Shown here piece by piece: positions 1 through 6,579 of a stretch of 9,893 nucleotides of DNA. Position numbers and translations under genes: made by a program. The notes under the pieces are model-generated. The model was not told the origin of the DNA. It saw only the letters and a list, made by a program, of their open reading frames with translations, and did not search any database. Position 1 is the stretch's first letter; each line of letters starts with the position of its first letter. Origin of the DNA: CAZWHE01 sp964633825. Its GTDB lineage: Bacteria; Planctomycetota; B15-G4; CAYZWU01. The DNA lies in the NCBI GenBank assembly GCA_964633825.1, contig CAZWHE010000147.1, forward strand, positions 1 to 9,893. Direction: 5' to 3'.

Positions 1-177
1 CCACAAGGGGGCTCGGAGGTCCTTTGCTTACCCCCCACGCTCCCAAAGCCTCGCTATAAGGGGGGTGCGCAAAGGACGCTCCGGCCCGTGGTCCGGGCAG
101 GATCTTAAACTACCTCTTTGTTTTTGTAGTGAAAAAGAAGAAGGGCGATTCCGGATTACTGCGTACTGTGTCTCCCC
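1..177. repeat. Dispersed inverted-repeat element, copy 1 (left end outside window)
   Basis: Non-coding stretch between the window edge and the LOG gene. Its right terminus (about 150-177) reads as the same terminal motif found at both ends of the copies at 3044-3260 and 6363-6578: a CGGAT..AC..GTGTC core followed by a C-run. The preceding 30 bases (about 118-150, CTTTGTTT then A/G-rich) match the reverse complement of the left part of the 6363-6578 copy. A strong hairpin lies inside (19-77). The left terminus is not seen, so the copy starts before the window. Its last C (177) is the first base of the LOG stop codon read on the plus strand. The family assignment rests on by-eye matches at the right end. 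The middle is only weakly alignable to the other copies. No open reading frame here looks real. Confidence 0.7.
19..77. repeat. Long hairpin inside element copy 1
   Basis: The arms 19-36 and 60-77 are 18-bp inverted repeats with two mismatches (GTCCTTTGC.. against ..GCAAAGGAC, each with a run of six C or G) around a 23-base loop. In the other two copies the central hairpin arms have the G-run on the left and the C-run on the right; here the C-run is on the left. The hairpin could fold in either transcript. It lacks a U-tract at its foot, so it is not a textbook intrinsic terminator. Confidence 0.65.
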
Positions 178-1010
178 TACTTGAGGTACTCCCTGGTGAG
201 GGTTTCCTTCAAATACTCGAAAGCATCCCTGGGGTTGTCCGACATGTAGAAGAGATCGAGATCCTCTTTTTCGATCACGCCGTTTTCCACAAGGGCGTTG
301 AAGTTGATGAGCTTCTTCCAGTAGGAGGTGCCGTAGATCAAGATGGGCAGTTTCTTCTTGATCTTTTCCGTCTGGATGAGGGTCAGCGTCTCGAAGAGCT
401 CGTCGAGCGTTCCGAAGCCGCCCGGGAACGCAACGAGCGCCTTCGCCAGGTAGGTGAACCAGTACTTGCGGATGAAGAAGTAGTGAAACTCGAAGCTCAG
501 GGCGGGCGTTATGTAGGGGTTGGGGAACTGCTCGAAGGGAATCGAGATGTTGAGCCCCACTGTGTAGCCTTTTTTGTTCATCGTGGCGCCCCTGTTCGCG
601 GCCTCCATGATGCCGGGTCCGCCTCCCGAACAGACGATAAAGCGCCGCTTCCCCCGGCCGAGAGACAGGGACCATTCTGTGAGAAGTTTGGCCAGCTCCA
701 TGGCGTCGTCGTAGTAGCGGCTCATCTTGACGGCTTTGCGCGCCTTCTCGATTTCCCTTTTCTGGGCGGCCGAACGCCGCCGCCCGCGGTGCTTCCCTGT
801 CAGCTCGTCGAGGTTCCGCTTGGCTGTTTTCGAATCAACGGCCCGGGCGGAGCCGAAGAAGACGATCGTGTCGTGGATGCGGTGTTTCTTGAACCGGGCG
901 GCCGGCTCGAGGAACTCGGCCAGCACCCGGACCGTTCGGGCGTCGGGGCTGTTGAGGAAGTTGAAATTCTTGTATGCCTTCTCGGGCTTGTAAACTTTCT
1001 CGGGCTTCAT
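177..1010 (-). CDS. LOG-family Rossmann-fold protein (TIGR00730-like)
   Basis: Predicted 277-residue cytosolic protein of the LOG/'lysine decarboxylase-like' family. Characterised members are cytokinin riboside 5'-monophosphate phosphoribohydrolases or related nucleotide hydrolases. Both family signatures are intact: SGGGPG followed by MEAANRGA (about residues 128-142) and PGGFGTLDE (about 196-204), which carries the catalytic Glu. An N-terminal extension (about 1-45, with KAYKNFNFLNSPDAR) and a Lys/Arg-rich helix (about 58-97) make it longer than the compact ~190-residue LOGs and place it in the larger subfamily. The start at 1010 is chosen because AAAGGA lies 7 nt upstream; an in-frame ATG at 1040 has no comparable site. 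The gene is divergent from the oxidoreductase at 1148. Its TAG stop touches a dispersed repeat. The family call is firm, but the true substrate is unknown; in bacteria without cytokinin signalling a nucleotide salvage role is an inference. Confidence 0.9.
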   Translation of the reverse strand: MKPEKVYKPEKAYKNFNFLNSPDARTVRVLAEFLEPAARFKKHRIHDTIVFFGSARAVDSKTAKRNLDELTGKHRGRRRSAAQKREIEKARKAVKMSRYYDDAMELAKLLTEWSLSLGRGKRRFIVCSGGGPGIMEAANRGATMNKKGYTVGLNISIPFEQFPNPYITPALSFEFHYFFIRKYWFTYLAKALVAFPGGFGTLDELFETLTLIQTEKIKKKLPILIYGTSYWKKLINFNALVENGVIEKEDLDLFYMSDNPRDAFEYLKETLTREYLK

Positions 1011-1147
1011 TGTTTCGTCCTTTCTTGAATCCCGTACCATAACAGCTCACAATGAGCATGAAAAGATAGTACGAAGACAAAGAATGCGGATTCCGTGCAA
1101 GGCCACGCGGAACCCCGAAGCGTGCTGTAAAGCGGGAGGTTTGGTTC
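1011..1147. other. Divergent intergenic region between LOG gene and oxidoreductase gene
   Basis: This 137-bp gap separates two outward-facing start codons and must hold the leaders, and probably the promoters, of both genes. The part around 1041-1085 is more AT-rich than its surroundings. I see no convincing -35/-10 pair with proper spacing on either strand. A short dyad (GCTCA 1045-1049, TGAGC 1053-1057) is present but too small to call an operator. No RNA gene or small ORF is evident. Confidence 0.5.
1134..1140 (+). promoter_or_regulatory. Shine-Dalgarno site of the oxidoreductase gene
   Basis: GGGAGGT with a 7-nt spacer to the ATG at 1148 is a strong ribosome binding site. It fixes the start of the Fe-S oxidoreductase. 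Confidence 0.8.
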
Positions 1148-3043
1148 ATGCCCCTGGAAAGTATCGTTCTTGTCGTCTTGATCCTCTTGTCCGGTGCGGC
1201 TTTCTTTTTTCCGGTTCGCAAGCGGTACGAAATCATCCGCTCCGTGCCCGGGAGCTTTGAAGTGTCCGGACCGGAGCGCCGTTTCATCCGGTTTGTCTGG
1301 GAGGTCTGTCTTCAGGGCAAGGTGATTTCCCAGCGCCCCTTTGCGGGCCTCATGCACGCCTTCGTTTTCTGGGGTTTCGCGGCGTTCGGGCTCGTCACGC
1401 TCGATCATTTCTGCCGCGGGGGATTCGGCTTCCCGCTCCTGGGCCACGGCGGGCTCTACGGCTTTTTCAGAGGTGCGGCCGTGATATTCGCAGTCGCCGT
1501 GCTCATCGGCATCAACGCCCTCGCGATCCGGCGCTTCATCCTCCGGCCGAAGGCGCTGGGCGACCACGTTTCGTGGACGTCGGGGCTGGTGGCCCTGTTC
1601 ATCAATGTTCTGATGATCACATACCTCGCCGAATATTGTTCGGCGGCGGCAGGGAAAGAATTTGCCGGAAAGGTGCCCGCCATCCTGGGCTTTCCATTCC
1701 ATCCTTACGAGGAGGGGAACGCTTTTTTCGTGGAGGGCGCCTTGGGCTCCACCGTCAACTGGTGGCTCCACTCCGTGGTGATCCTCGCCTTCATGGCCCT
1801 CATTCCCCAGAGCAAGCACCTCCATCTCGTGCTCGGTCCGTTTGCGACCTATTTCAAGTCTTTCGAGCTCGCCCCGATCAAGCCCCTCGACTTCGAGAAG
1901 GAGGAGTTCGGCGCCGAGAGCTTGAAGGATCTGGGGAAGTTCACGGCCCTTTCGGCCTTCTCCTGCGTGGAGTGCGGCCGCTGCTTCGACAACTGTCCCG
2001 CGTCGCAGACCGACAAGACGCTCAACCCGAAAGAGCTCATCCTCGATCTGCGGGCCGGGTTCCTCAAGGGCGTCGACACACCCGTGGCCGGCGAGACGCT
2101 CGATGAAAAAACGATCTGGCAGTGCACGACCTGCGGGTCCTGCACCTGGCAGTGCCCCGTCGGCGTGGAGCACGTTTCGCCCATCATCGAAACGAGGCGC
2201 GGTCTCGCGGCGGGCGGGGAGTTTCCGCCGCCGTTGAAAACGATGTTCAAGAGCATGGAGCGCCACAAGAATCCCTGGGGGTACACCCAGGACCAGGCCG
2301 AGGAATTTCTCGACGAGAACGAGTATCCGAAATTCAAGGATCAGGACGTTCTCTACTGGATGGGGTGTCTCGCCCGGTACGACGACGCTTACAGGAAATC
2401 GTCCCTCGCCTTTAAACGGAAGCTCGACGACGCCGGCGTTTCGTGGGGGGTCTTCTACGACGAGAAATGTACGGGAGACGCGGCGCGCCGGGCCGGGAAC
2501 GAGTTCGTCTTTCAGGAAATCGCCGAAGGCAATATCGAGAAGCTGAACGCAGCCGCGCCGAGGAAGGTCGTCACCACCTGTCCCCACTGCTTGAGAACTC
2601 TCAAGGAATACGGCGATCTCGGTCTCGACGGGAAGATCGAGATCGTCCATCACTCCGCTTTTCTGAAAGACCTGGCTGCGGCCGGAAAGCTCGGCGGCGG
2701 AGAAAGGAAACGAGCCGTTTTCCACGACGCCTGTTACCTGTCGCGTTACACCGGACCGGCCGGTCACAGAAACCCGCGCGAGTTTCTCAAGAGCCGCGGC
2801 ATCGATCTCATCGAGCCGCCGCGAACCAGGGAACGATCGTTCTGCTGCGGCGCGGGCGGAGCCCAGTTCTTCAACGAGGAGGACGAGGGAAAGAAGATCT
2901 ACCAGGAGCGGACCGACGAGCTCCTCGAGCTGAAACCGGACGCCATCATCACGGCCTGTCCCTTCTGCCAGGCCATGATTCGCGACGGTCTCGCCGACCG
3001 GGGCGTGGAGGACGTGTCCGTGCTCGACCTCTCACAGGTGTAA
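1148..3043 (+). CDS. Membrane-anchored Fe-S oxidoreductase, HdrD/DUF224 type (probable EtfAB:menaquinone oxidoreductase)
   Basis: 631-residue three-part protein. Residues 1-236 hold about five hydrophobic segments (about 2-21, 64-87, 101-128, 141-164, 204-236) like a NarI-type cytochrome b membrane domain, with candidate haem His in MHAF and KHLHL. Two ferredoxin-type 4Fe-4S motifs follow: C273-x2-C276-x2-C279-x3-C283-P and C326-x2-C329-x2-C332-x3-C336-P. The C-terminal half has two cysteine-rich (CCG) domains. The first uses CTGDAARRAGNE plus TTCPHC, the variant I know from this family; the second is canonical with HDACYLSRY, SFCCGAGG and ACPFC. This architecture matches membrane oxidoreductases proposed to move electrons from electron-transfer flavoprotein to menaquinone during acyl-CoA oxidation. 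No etfAB genes are in view, so the partner is inferred. All cluster ligands appear intact. A dispersed repeat begins on the base after the TAA stop. Confidence 0.88.
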   Translation: MPLESIVLVVLILLSGAAFFFPVRKRYEIIRSVPGSFEVSGPERRFIRFVWEVCLQGKVISQRPFAGLMHAFVFWGFAAFGLVTLDHFCRGGFGFPLLGHGGLYGFFRGAAVIFAVAVLIGINALAIRRFILRPKALGDHVSWTSGLVALFINVLMITYLAEYCSAAAGKEFAGKVPAILGFPFHPYEEGNAFFVEGALGSTVNWWLHSVVILAFMALIPQSKHLHLVLGPFATYFKSFELAPIKPLDFEKEEFGAESLKDLGKFTALSAFSCVECGRCFDNCPASQTDKTLNPKELILDLRAGFLKGVDTPVAGETLDEKTIWQCTTCGSCTWQCPVGVEHVSPIIETRRGLAAGGEFPPPLKTMFKSMERHKNPWGYTQDQAEEFLDENEYPKFKDQDVLYWMGCLARYDDAYRKSSLAFKRKLDDAGVSWGVFYDEKCTGDAARRAGNEFVFQEIAEGNIEKLNAAAPRKVVTTCPHCLRTLKEYGDLGLDGKIEIVHHSAFLKDLAAAGKLGGGERKRAVFHDACYLSRYTGPAGHRNPREFLKSRGIDLIEPPRTRERSFCCGAGGAQFFNEEDEGKKIYQERTDELLELKPDAIITACPFCQAMIRDGLADRGVEDVSVLDLSQV

Positions 3044-3260
3044 GGGGGACACGAGACACGGTCATCCGCTGCCGCAGGGCCTTTCCGGAAATAAAGAAGA
3101 CCTGTTCGAGGCCCCGAAGAGAGGGGGTCTGCGAACAAGTCCTCGCAAAGCCTGCGGAATATGTTCTCAGACCCCCTCTGTCCGAGGCCCCGGCGAATCC
3201 CCTATATTTGAGCAACAGGATGGAATCCGCGGCAGCGGATGACCGTGTCTCGTGTCCCCC
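3044..3260. repeat. Dispersed inverted-repeat element, copy 2 (complete, perfect 32-bp ends)
   Basis: 217-bp non-coding unit. Its first 32 bases (3044-3075, GGGGGACACGAGACACGG...) are the exact reverse complement of its last 32 (3229-3260). A second inverted repeat lies in the middle: 3120-3137 pairs with 3162-3179 (17 of 18 positions, AGAGGGGGTCTG..GAACA), with a 24-base loop. A perfect palindrome TTTCCGGAAA sits at 3082-3091. Bases 3044-3143 align without gaps to the reverse complement of 6477-6576 with 11 mismatches in 100, so this copy and the 6363-6578 copy lie in opposite orientation. No direct duplication is visible at the flanks (..GTGTAA / TTCCAC..). The shape fits a MITE or BIME-like element. 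I cannot identify the mobilising enzyme. Confidence 0.88.
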
Positions 3261-3301
3261 TTCCACGTTCGCTTGCGGAAAATAAAACACCGCCGAAGCG
3301 C

Positions 3302-3334
3302 AAAACAGGGTCTGTTTTTCCGTTTTATATATAT
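3302..3334 (+). promoter_or_regulatory. Candidate promoter/operator of the beta-helix gene
   Basis: A perfect dyad with 7-base arms and a 3-base centre (AAAACAG at 3302-3308, CTGTTTT at 3312-3318) lies 5 bases before an AT-only tract (TTTTATATATAT, about 3323-3334). That tract is the only AT-rich block between the repeat element and the beta-helix start and could serve as a -10 region; the dyad would then overlap the -35 zone as an operator. No good -35 hexamer is visible. The downstream leader (3335-3406) contains a small hairpin, GGTGC-GCG-GCACC (about 3356-3368). Confidence 0.35.
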
Positions 3335-3391
3335 GGAGTGAAACCGTGCGAATCGGTGCGCGGCACCCGGAAAGACTTTTTTCGGATTATC

Positions 3392-3398
3392 AAAGGAG
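3392..3398 (+). promoter_or_regulatory. Shine-Dalgarno site of the beta-helix gene
   Basis: AAAGGAG with an 8-nt spacer to the ATG at 3407. It decides this start over the longer in-frame ORF that opens at 3239 inside the repeat element, because only the 3407 start puts a signal peptide at the N-terminus. Confidence 0.8.
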
Positions 3399-3406
3399 AA
3401 ACAACC

Positions 3407-4480
3407 ATGTTCAAAGGACTGATCTTTGCCATCCTGATCTTCGTGAGCTTCGGCGCGGCGGATGCCGCGACCTACGTCGTTCCGATTCAATTTCCCACCA
3501 TCCAGAGCGCCATCAACAGCCCCATCGTTGTGGATCTCGACGTGATCATCGTCAATCCGGGGACATACGTGGAGAACGTCTTTTTCAACGGCAAGGCGGT
3601 CAAAGTGATCAGTGCGCAGGGGCCCTACGTCACTGTGATCGACGGGAACAGGGCGGGGAGCGCCGTGAACTTCGTCAACGGCGAGGTGCAGAACTCCATC
3701 ATCGACGGCTTCACCATCACCAACGGCAGTAGTGGCGCAGGGTGGGGCGGCATCTGGGCCGGCGGCGGGATCCGCTGCCGCTGGGCTTCTCCAACGATCA
3801 GGAACAATATCATCGTGGAGAACTTTGCGGATTACGGCGGCGGTGTCTACTGCGAGGATTCCAACGCCGCCATCACCGACAACATCATCAAAGACAACCG
3901 GGGTTTGGGCTCGGGCAACTATAGAGGTGCGGGGATCTACTGTGACTACGAGTCGTCGCCGGTCATTACGGGCAATGTGATCACGGGCAATATATCGGCG
4001 AACGAGGGCGGCGGTATCTATTTCGAAGGGGCCTGTCCTTCCATCAGGAACAATGTGATCGACGGTAACTCGGCCGACTCGAACGGCGGCGGAATATACT
4101 GTTATCAGAACAATCCCGACCTGGATATCACGGGCAACATCGTCTCGAACAACACAGCCGGCAGGGGCGGCGGTTTTTACTTCTATTATGCCGGCGGCCC
4201 ATCGGACTCCCTAACAAGCAACATCATCGCCGGAAACTCGGCCATCGGAACCGGCTGGTACGGGCGGGGCGGCGGGATCTTCGCCACGAACACCACTCTG
4301 AAATACATCAACAACACCATCGCCGACAACACGGCGGATGACTACGGGGGCGGGCTCTGTCTCGAGGATCGCGGCTGCGGAAGGCCCTCTCCGCAGAAGC
4401 GCGGGAGCGTGGAACGGCGGAGGGTCACGGGGCTTCGATCTGGGACAACACCTATATCGCGACTGTCTGCCGGTTCGTGA
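3407..4480 (+). CDS. Secreted right-handed beta-helix repeat protein, C-terminus replaced
   Basis: 357-residue ORF. Residues 1-20 are a clear signal peptide: Lys, a hydrophobic core, then cleavage after GAADA. The mature part opens with YVVPIQFPTIQSAIN and VNPGTYVENV, the start typical of parallel beta-helix/DUF1565 surface proteins. From about residue 114 a 25-30 residue coil repeats about seven times as GGGI(Y/F)...I.NNII..N, with Gly and Asn ladders. Such proteins bind or cleave polysaccharides or act as surface structures; no catalytic residues can be assigned. An eighth coil begins (GGGLCLED, 4346-4369) and then breaks off. The last ~37 residues, rich in Arg, Gly and Ser, are out-of-frame kinase sequence and not beta-helix. 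The usual closing cap and any C-terminal sorting or anchoring domain are missing. The ORF ends at TGA 4478-4480, overlapping the GTG of the kinase ORF. Probably a broken or chimeric gene. Confidence 0.8.
   Translation: MFKGLIFAILIFVSFGAADAATYVVPIQFPTIQSAINSPIVVDLDVIIVNPGTYVENVFFNGKAVKVISAQGPYVTVIDGNRAGSAVNFVNGEVQNSIIDGFTITNGSSGAGWGGIWAGGGIRCRWASPTIRNNIIVENFADYGGGVYCEDSNAAITDNIIKDNRGLGSGNYRGAGIYCDYESSPVITGNVITGNISANEGGGIYFEGACPSIRNNVIDGNSADSNGGGIYCYQNNPDLDITGNIVSNNTAGRGGGFYFYYAGGPSDSLTSNIIAGNSAIGTGWYGRGGGIFATNTTLKYINNTIADNTADDYGGGLCLEDRGCGRPSPQKRGSVERRRVTGLRSGTTPISRLSAGS
4342..4480 (+). other. Breakpoint zone: beta-helix coding joins kinase coding in a different frame
   Basis: Two frames are open here. 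The beta-helix frame keeps its coil pattern up to GGGLCLED (4346-4369). The kinase frame is open from just after a TGA at 4339-4341, and from about 4366 reads GSRLRKALSAEARERG, then SIWDNTYIATVCRFVIQVAD. That looks like the linker and early C-lobe of a PknB-type kinase just before its HRD loop. The crossover is therefore near 4365-4375. The kinase frame has no ATG, GTG or TTG before GTG 4477. What is missing is the end of the beta-helix, any intergenic sequence, and the kinase start with its glycine loop and VAxK lysine. Confidence 0.7.
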
Positions 4481-6360
4481 TCCAGGTGGCGGATGCTCTC
4501 GATTACGCGCACGAGATCGGCGTGGTCCATCGGGACGTGAAGCCTTCCAACATCTTGATTCACCCAGACGGCCGCGCCCTGTTGACCGATTTCGGCCTGG
4601 CCCGGGAAGCGGGTCTTCCCTCTCTGACTCTGACTGGCGAGTTTGCGGGAACACCCCATTACGTGTCACCCGAGCAGGCCATGCTCCGGGGGAAAAAAGT
4701 GGACCATCGTACGGACATCTACTCCCTGGGCGTGACTTTCTACGAGCTGCTCACCCTTCAGAAACCTTTCGACGGGAAAACGTCGCAAGAGGTGCTGGGG
4801 AAGATCATCTCCCGCGATCCTCCGCTTCTCAGGGCCCGGAATCCCATGATTCCGCGGGACCTGGAAACGGTCTGCCTGGCCGCCATGGAAAAAGCGCCCG
4901 ACCGGCGCTACCGGAGCGCCCGGGCGTTTTCGGCCGACATCCGGAGATTCTTGAATTTCGAGCCGGTGCAGGCGCGCCCCGTGGGCGTCGTGACGCGCAC
5001 CCTTCGCCTGATCCGCCGGAATCCCGCCTATTCCGCCGTTGTCGGCATTCTGCTCTTTCTTGCCGTGGCCGGACCTCTGGTGTTCGGTTTGCAGCAGAAG
5101 CTGGCGAATATCAAGATCAGAGAGGCCCTGCTCCGCAGCGACGAGGAGGCGGAAAGAGCCCGCCGGGAGGCGGAGACATCGAGGCAGGTCTGCGACTTAG
5201 TGATGGATCTCTTCAAGGTCACCGATCCCGGAGAAACGCGGGGAAAGACGGTCACGGCCTTCGAGATCCTCGATCACGGCACCGCGCTCATCGAAGCCCG
5301 GCTCGCGGACCGGCCCGAGATCCAGGCGCTGTTCAAAGAGACCATTGGGTTGATTGACATGTCTCTCGGGCTTTACGCCGAGGCCGAACCCCTGCTGGAA
5401 GAAGCCGTGGAGATCTTCTGCAGGGAACACGGCGGGGAAGATCCCCTGACACTCAAATCGTGGCACAACCTGGCCAACCTCTACATGTATCAGGGCCGGT
5501 ATGACGAAGCGGAATCGCTCTTCGACAAGGCCCTGGCCGGCAGCCGCCGCATTCTCGGTGAGGATGATAGAGAAACACTGGCCGTGATGAACGACATTGC
5601 GCTGCTGTACTTATCGCAGACGCGGCAGGAAGAGGCGGGACCGATCTTCATCGAGACTTACGAGGCCCGGCGCCGCCTGTTCGGGTCGGACCACCCGGAC
5701 ACGCTCGAATCCTCTGCCAACCTGGCCAGGCTTTACCGCAAGCAAGGACGGTTCGACCAGGCAGAGTCTTATGCTCTTCAGGCCTATGAGGGCCGCCTTC
5801 GCGTGTTCGGCGCGGACCACCCCGACACGCTCGCCTCCATGAACAACCTGGTGATTCTCTACATCATCATGAAGCGTCATGACAAGATGGAATCCCTCTG
5901 TCTTCGCTCCTACGAGAGCCACTGCCGGGTCCTGGGACCGAACCATCCGGACACGCTTGTCTCCCAGCTCTATCTGGCTTTTTCTTATTGCGACCTGAAC
6001 AAGCTCGAGGAGGCGGAACCCCATTATCTTGAAGTTCTCGAGGCATATAACGAAATCCTGGGCCGGGAACATCCCAAGACCATCATGGCGATGACCTTTC
6101 TGGCCAATTTCCGCCGCCGCCAGGGGAGGTTGGACGAAGCCGAAGCGCTCTACAAACAAGCGCTCGAATCACAGCGCCGTATCCTGGGCGACGGCCATGG
6201 AAAGACATGGATCACCCTGTTCAATTTGATCAAGCTTTATCACGAACAGGATCGTGACGACGAAGCCATGCCTTTCGTGCGCATCGTTCTGGAGAACGTG
6301 CCCCCTGATCACCTGGGACGTAATAGATGGAAAACCCTTCTCGATACGATCCTGGAATAA
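4477..6360 (+). pseudogene. N-terminally truncated Ser/Thr protein kinase (PknB type) with TM helix and TPR domain
   Basis: 627 codons are open from GTG 4477. Kinase C-lobe motifs are present: catalytic loop HRDVKPSN (residues 18-25), DFG (38-40), GTPHYVSPEQ (58-67) and DIYSLGV (80-86). The whole N-lobe is absent: no glycine-rich loop, no ATP-anchoring Lys, no helix-C Glu. One membrane helix follows (about 184-206), then a charged, probably helical linker, then about seven 42-residue TPRs (about 295-620) marked by recurring G.DHPDTL turns, as in kinesin-light-chain-type TPRs. In full-length relatives a cytoplasmic kinase signals through a membrane-anchored TPR region. This remnant cannot bind ATP in the usual way, so it is a pseudogene or, if translated, a TPR scaffold. 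GTG 4477 overlaps the preceding TGA by 4 bases (GTGA) but has no Shine-Dalgarno site, so translation would need coupling. The rest of the frame is intact, suggesting recent damage or an assembly artefact. Confidence 0.75.
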
Positions 6361-6362
6361 GA

Positions 6363-6578
6363 GGGGGGGACACAATACGCAATCATCCGGAGTCGCCTTC
6401 TTTTATCTGCAAACAAAGAAGGCTTATTGAAGGCCCCGGCGCACGGGATCTGCGAACATAATCCGTAGGCCTTGCGAGGACTTGTTCGCAGACCCCCTGC
6501 GACCGGGGTCTTGAACAGGTCTTCTTTATTTCCGGAAAGGCCCCGCGGCAGCGGATGACTGCGTATCGTGTCCCCCCC
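6363..6578. repeat. Dispersed inverted-repeat element, copy 3 (complete)
   Basis: 216-bp unit with imperfect inverted ends: 6363-6389 against 6552-6578 pair at 25 of 27 positions, each starting with seven G or ending with seven C. The central hairpin is formed by 6444-6457 and 6483-6496 (GGATCTGCGAACA-like arm against TGTTCGCAGACCCC). TTTCCGGAAA recurs at 6529-6538. The right 100 bases match the reverse complement of the left part of copy 2. It begins 2 bases after the TAA of the kinase remnant (6358-6360) and ends 1 base before the sdhB stop triplet (6580-6582), so it fills the entire convergent gap. Transcribed either way it would fold into a long stem and may serve as a bidirectional transcript end, although no U-tract is present. 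Confidence 0.87.
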
Positions 6579-6579
6579 G

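Noticed and set aside
129..1028. Plus-strand open frame opposite the LOG gene
   Set aside because: The minus strand has both LOG signatures and a Shine-Dalgarno site; the plus frame has no family features.
1045..1057. Small dyad GCTCA-CAA-TGAGC as an operator between the divergent genes
   Set aside because: Five-base arms are common by chance and no promoter could be placed beside it.
1007..2767. Long minus-strand open frame opposite the Fe-S oxidoreductase
   Set aside because: It is antisense to a gene with intact cofactor motifs, has no recognisable domain, and its composition is that expected from GC-rich codon bias. The open frame is a shadow.
3044..3200. A conserved peptide in the repeats (frames in copies 2 and 3 share VIRCR.AFPEIKKTCSRPR and VCEQVLA)
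   Set aside because: The frames run through the element without a start of their own and with different partners outside. The similarity follows from DNA homology of the inverted copies.
3239..3406. Longer in-frame start for the beta-helix protein inside the repeat element
   Set aside because: It would put 56 residues before a clear signal peptide and start within a mobile repeat. ATG 3407 has a good ribosome binding site.
4342..4480. Programmed -1 frameshift fusing beta-helix to kinase
   Set aside because: No X-XXY-YYZ slippery heptamer is visible in the shared open stretch, and a fusion would still lack the kinase N-lobe and the beta-helix end.
5355..6340. Tandem DNA repeats with ~126-base period
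   Set aside because: The periodicity is the 42-residue TPR at protein level; DNA units are too diverged to be a recent tandem repeat.
3044..6578. Target-site duplications flanking copies 2 and 3
   Set aside because: Flanking bases (GTGTAA/TTCCAC and ATAAGA/GTTACA) show no direct repeat longer than chance.
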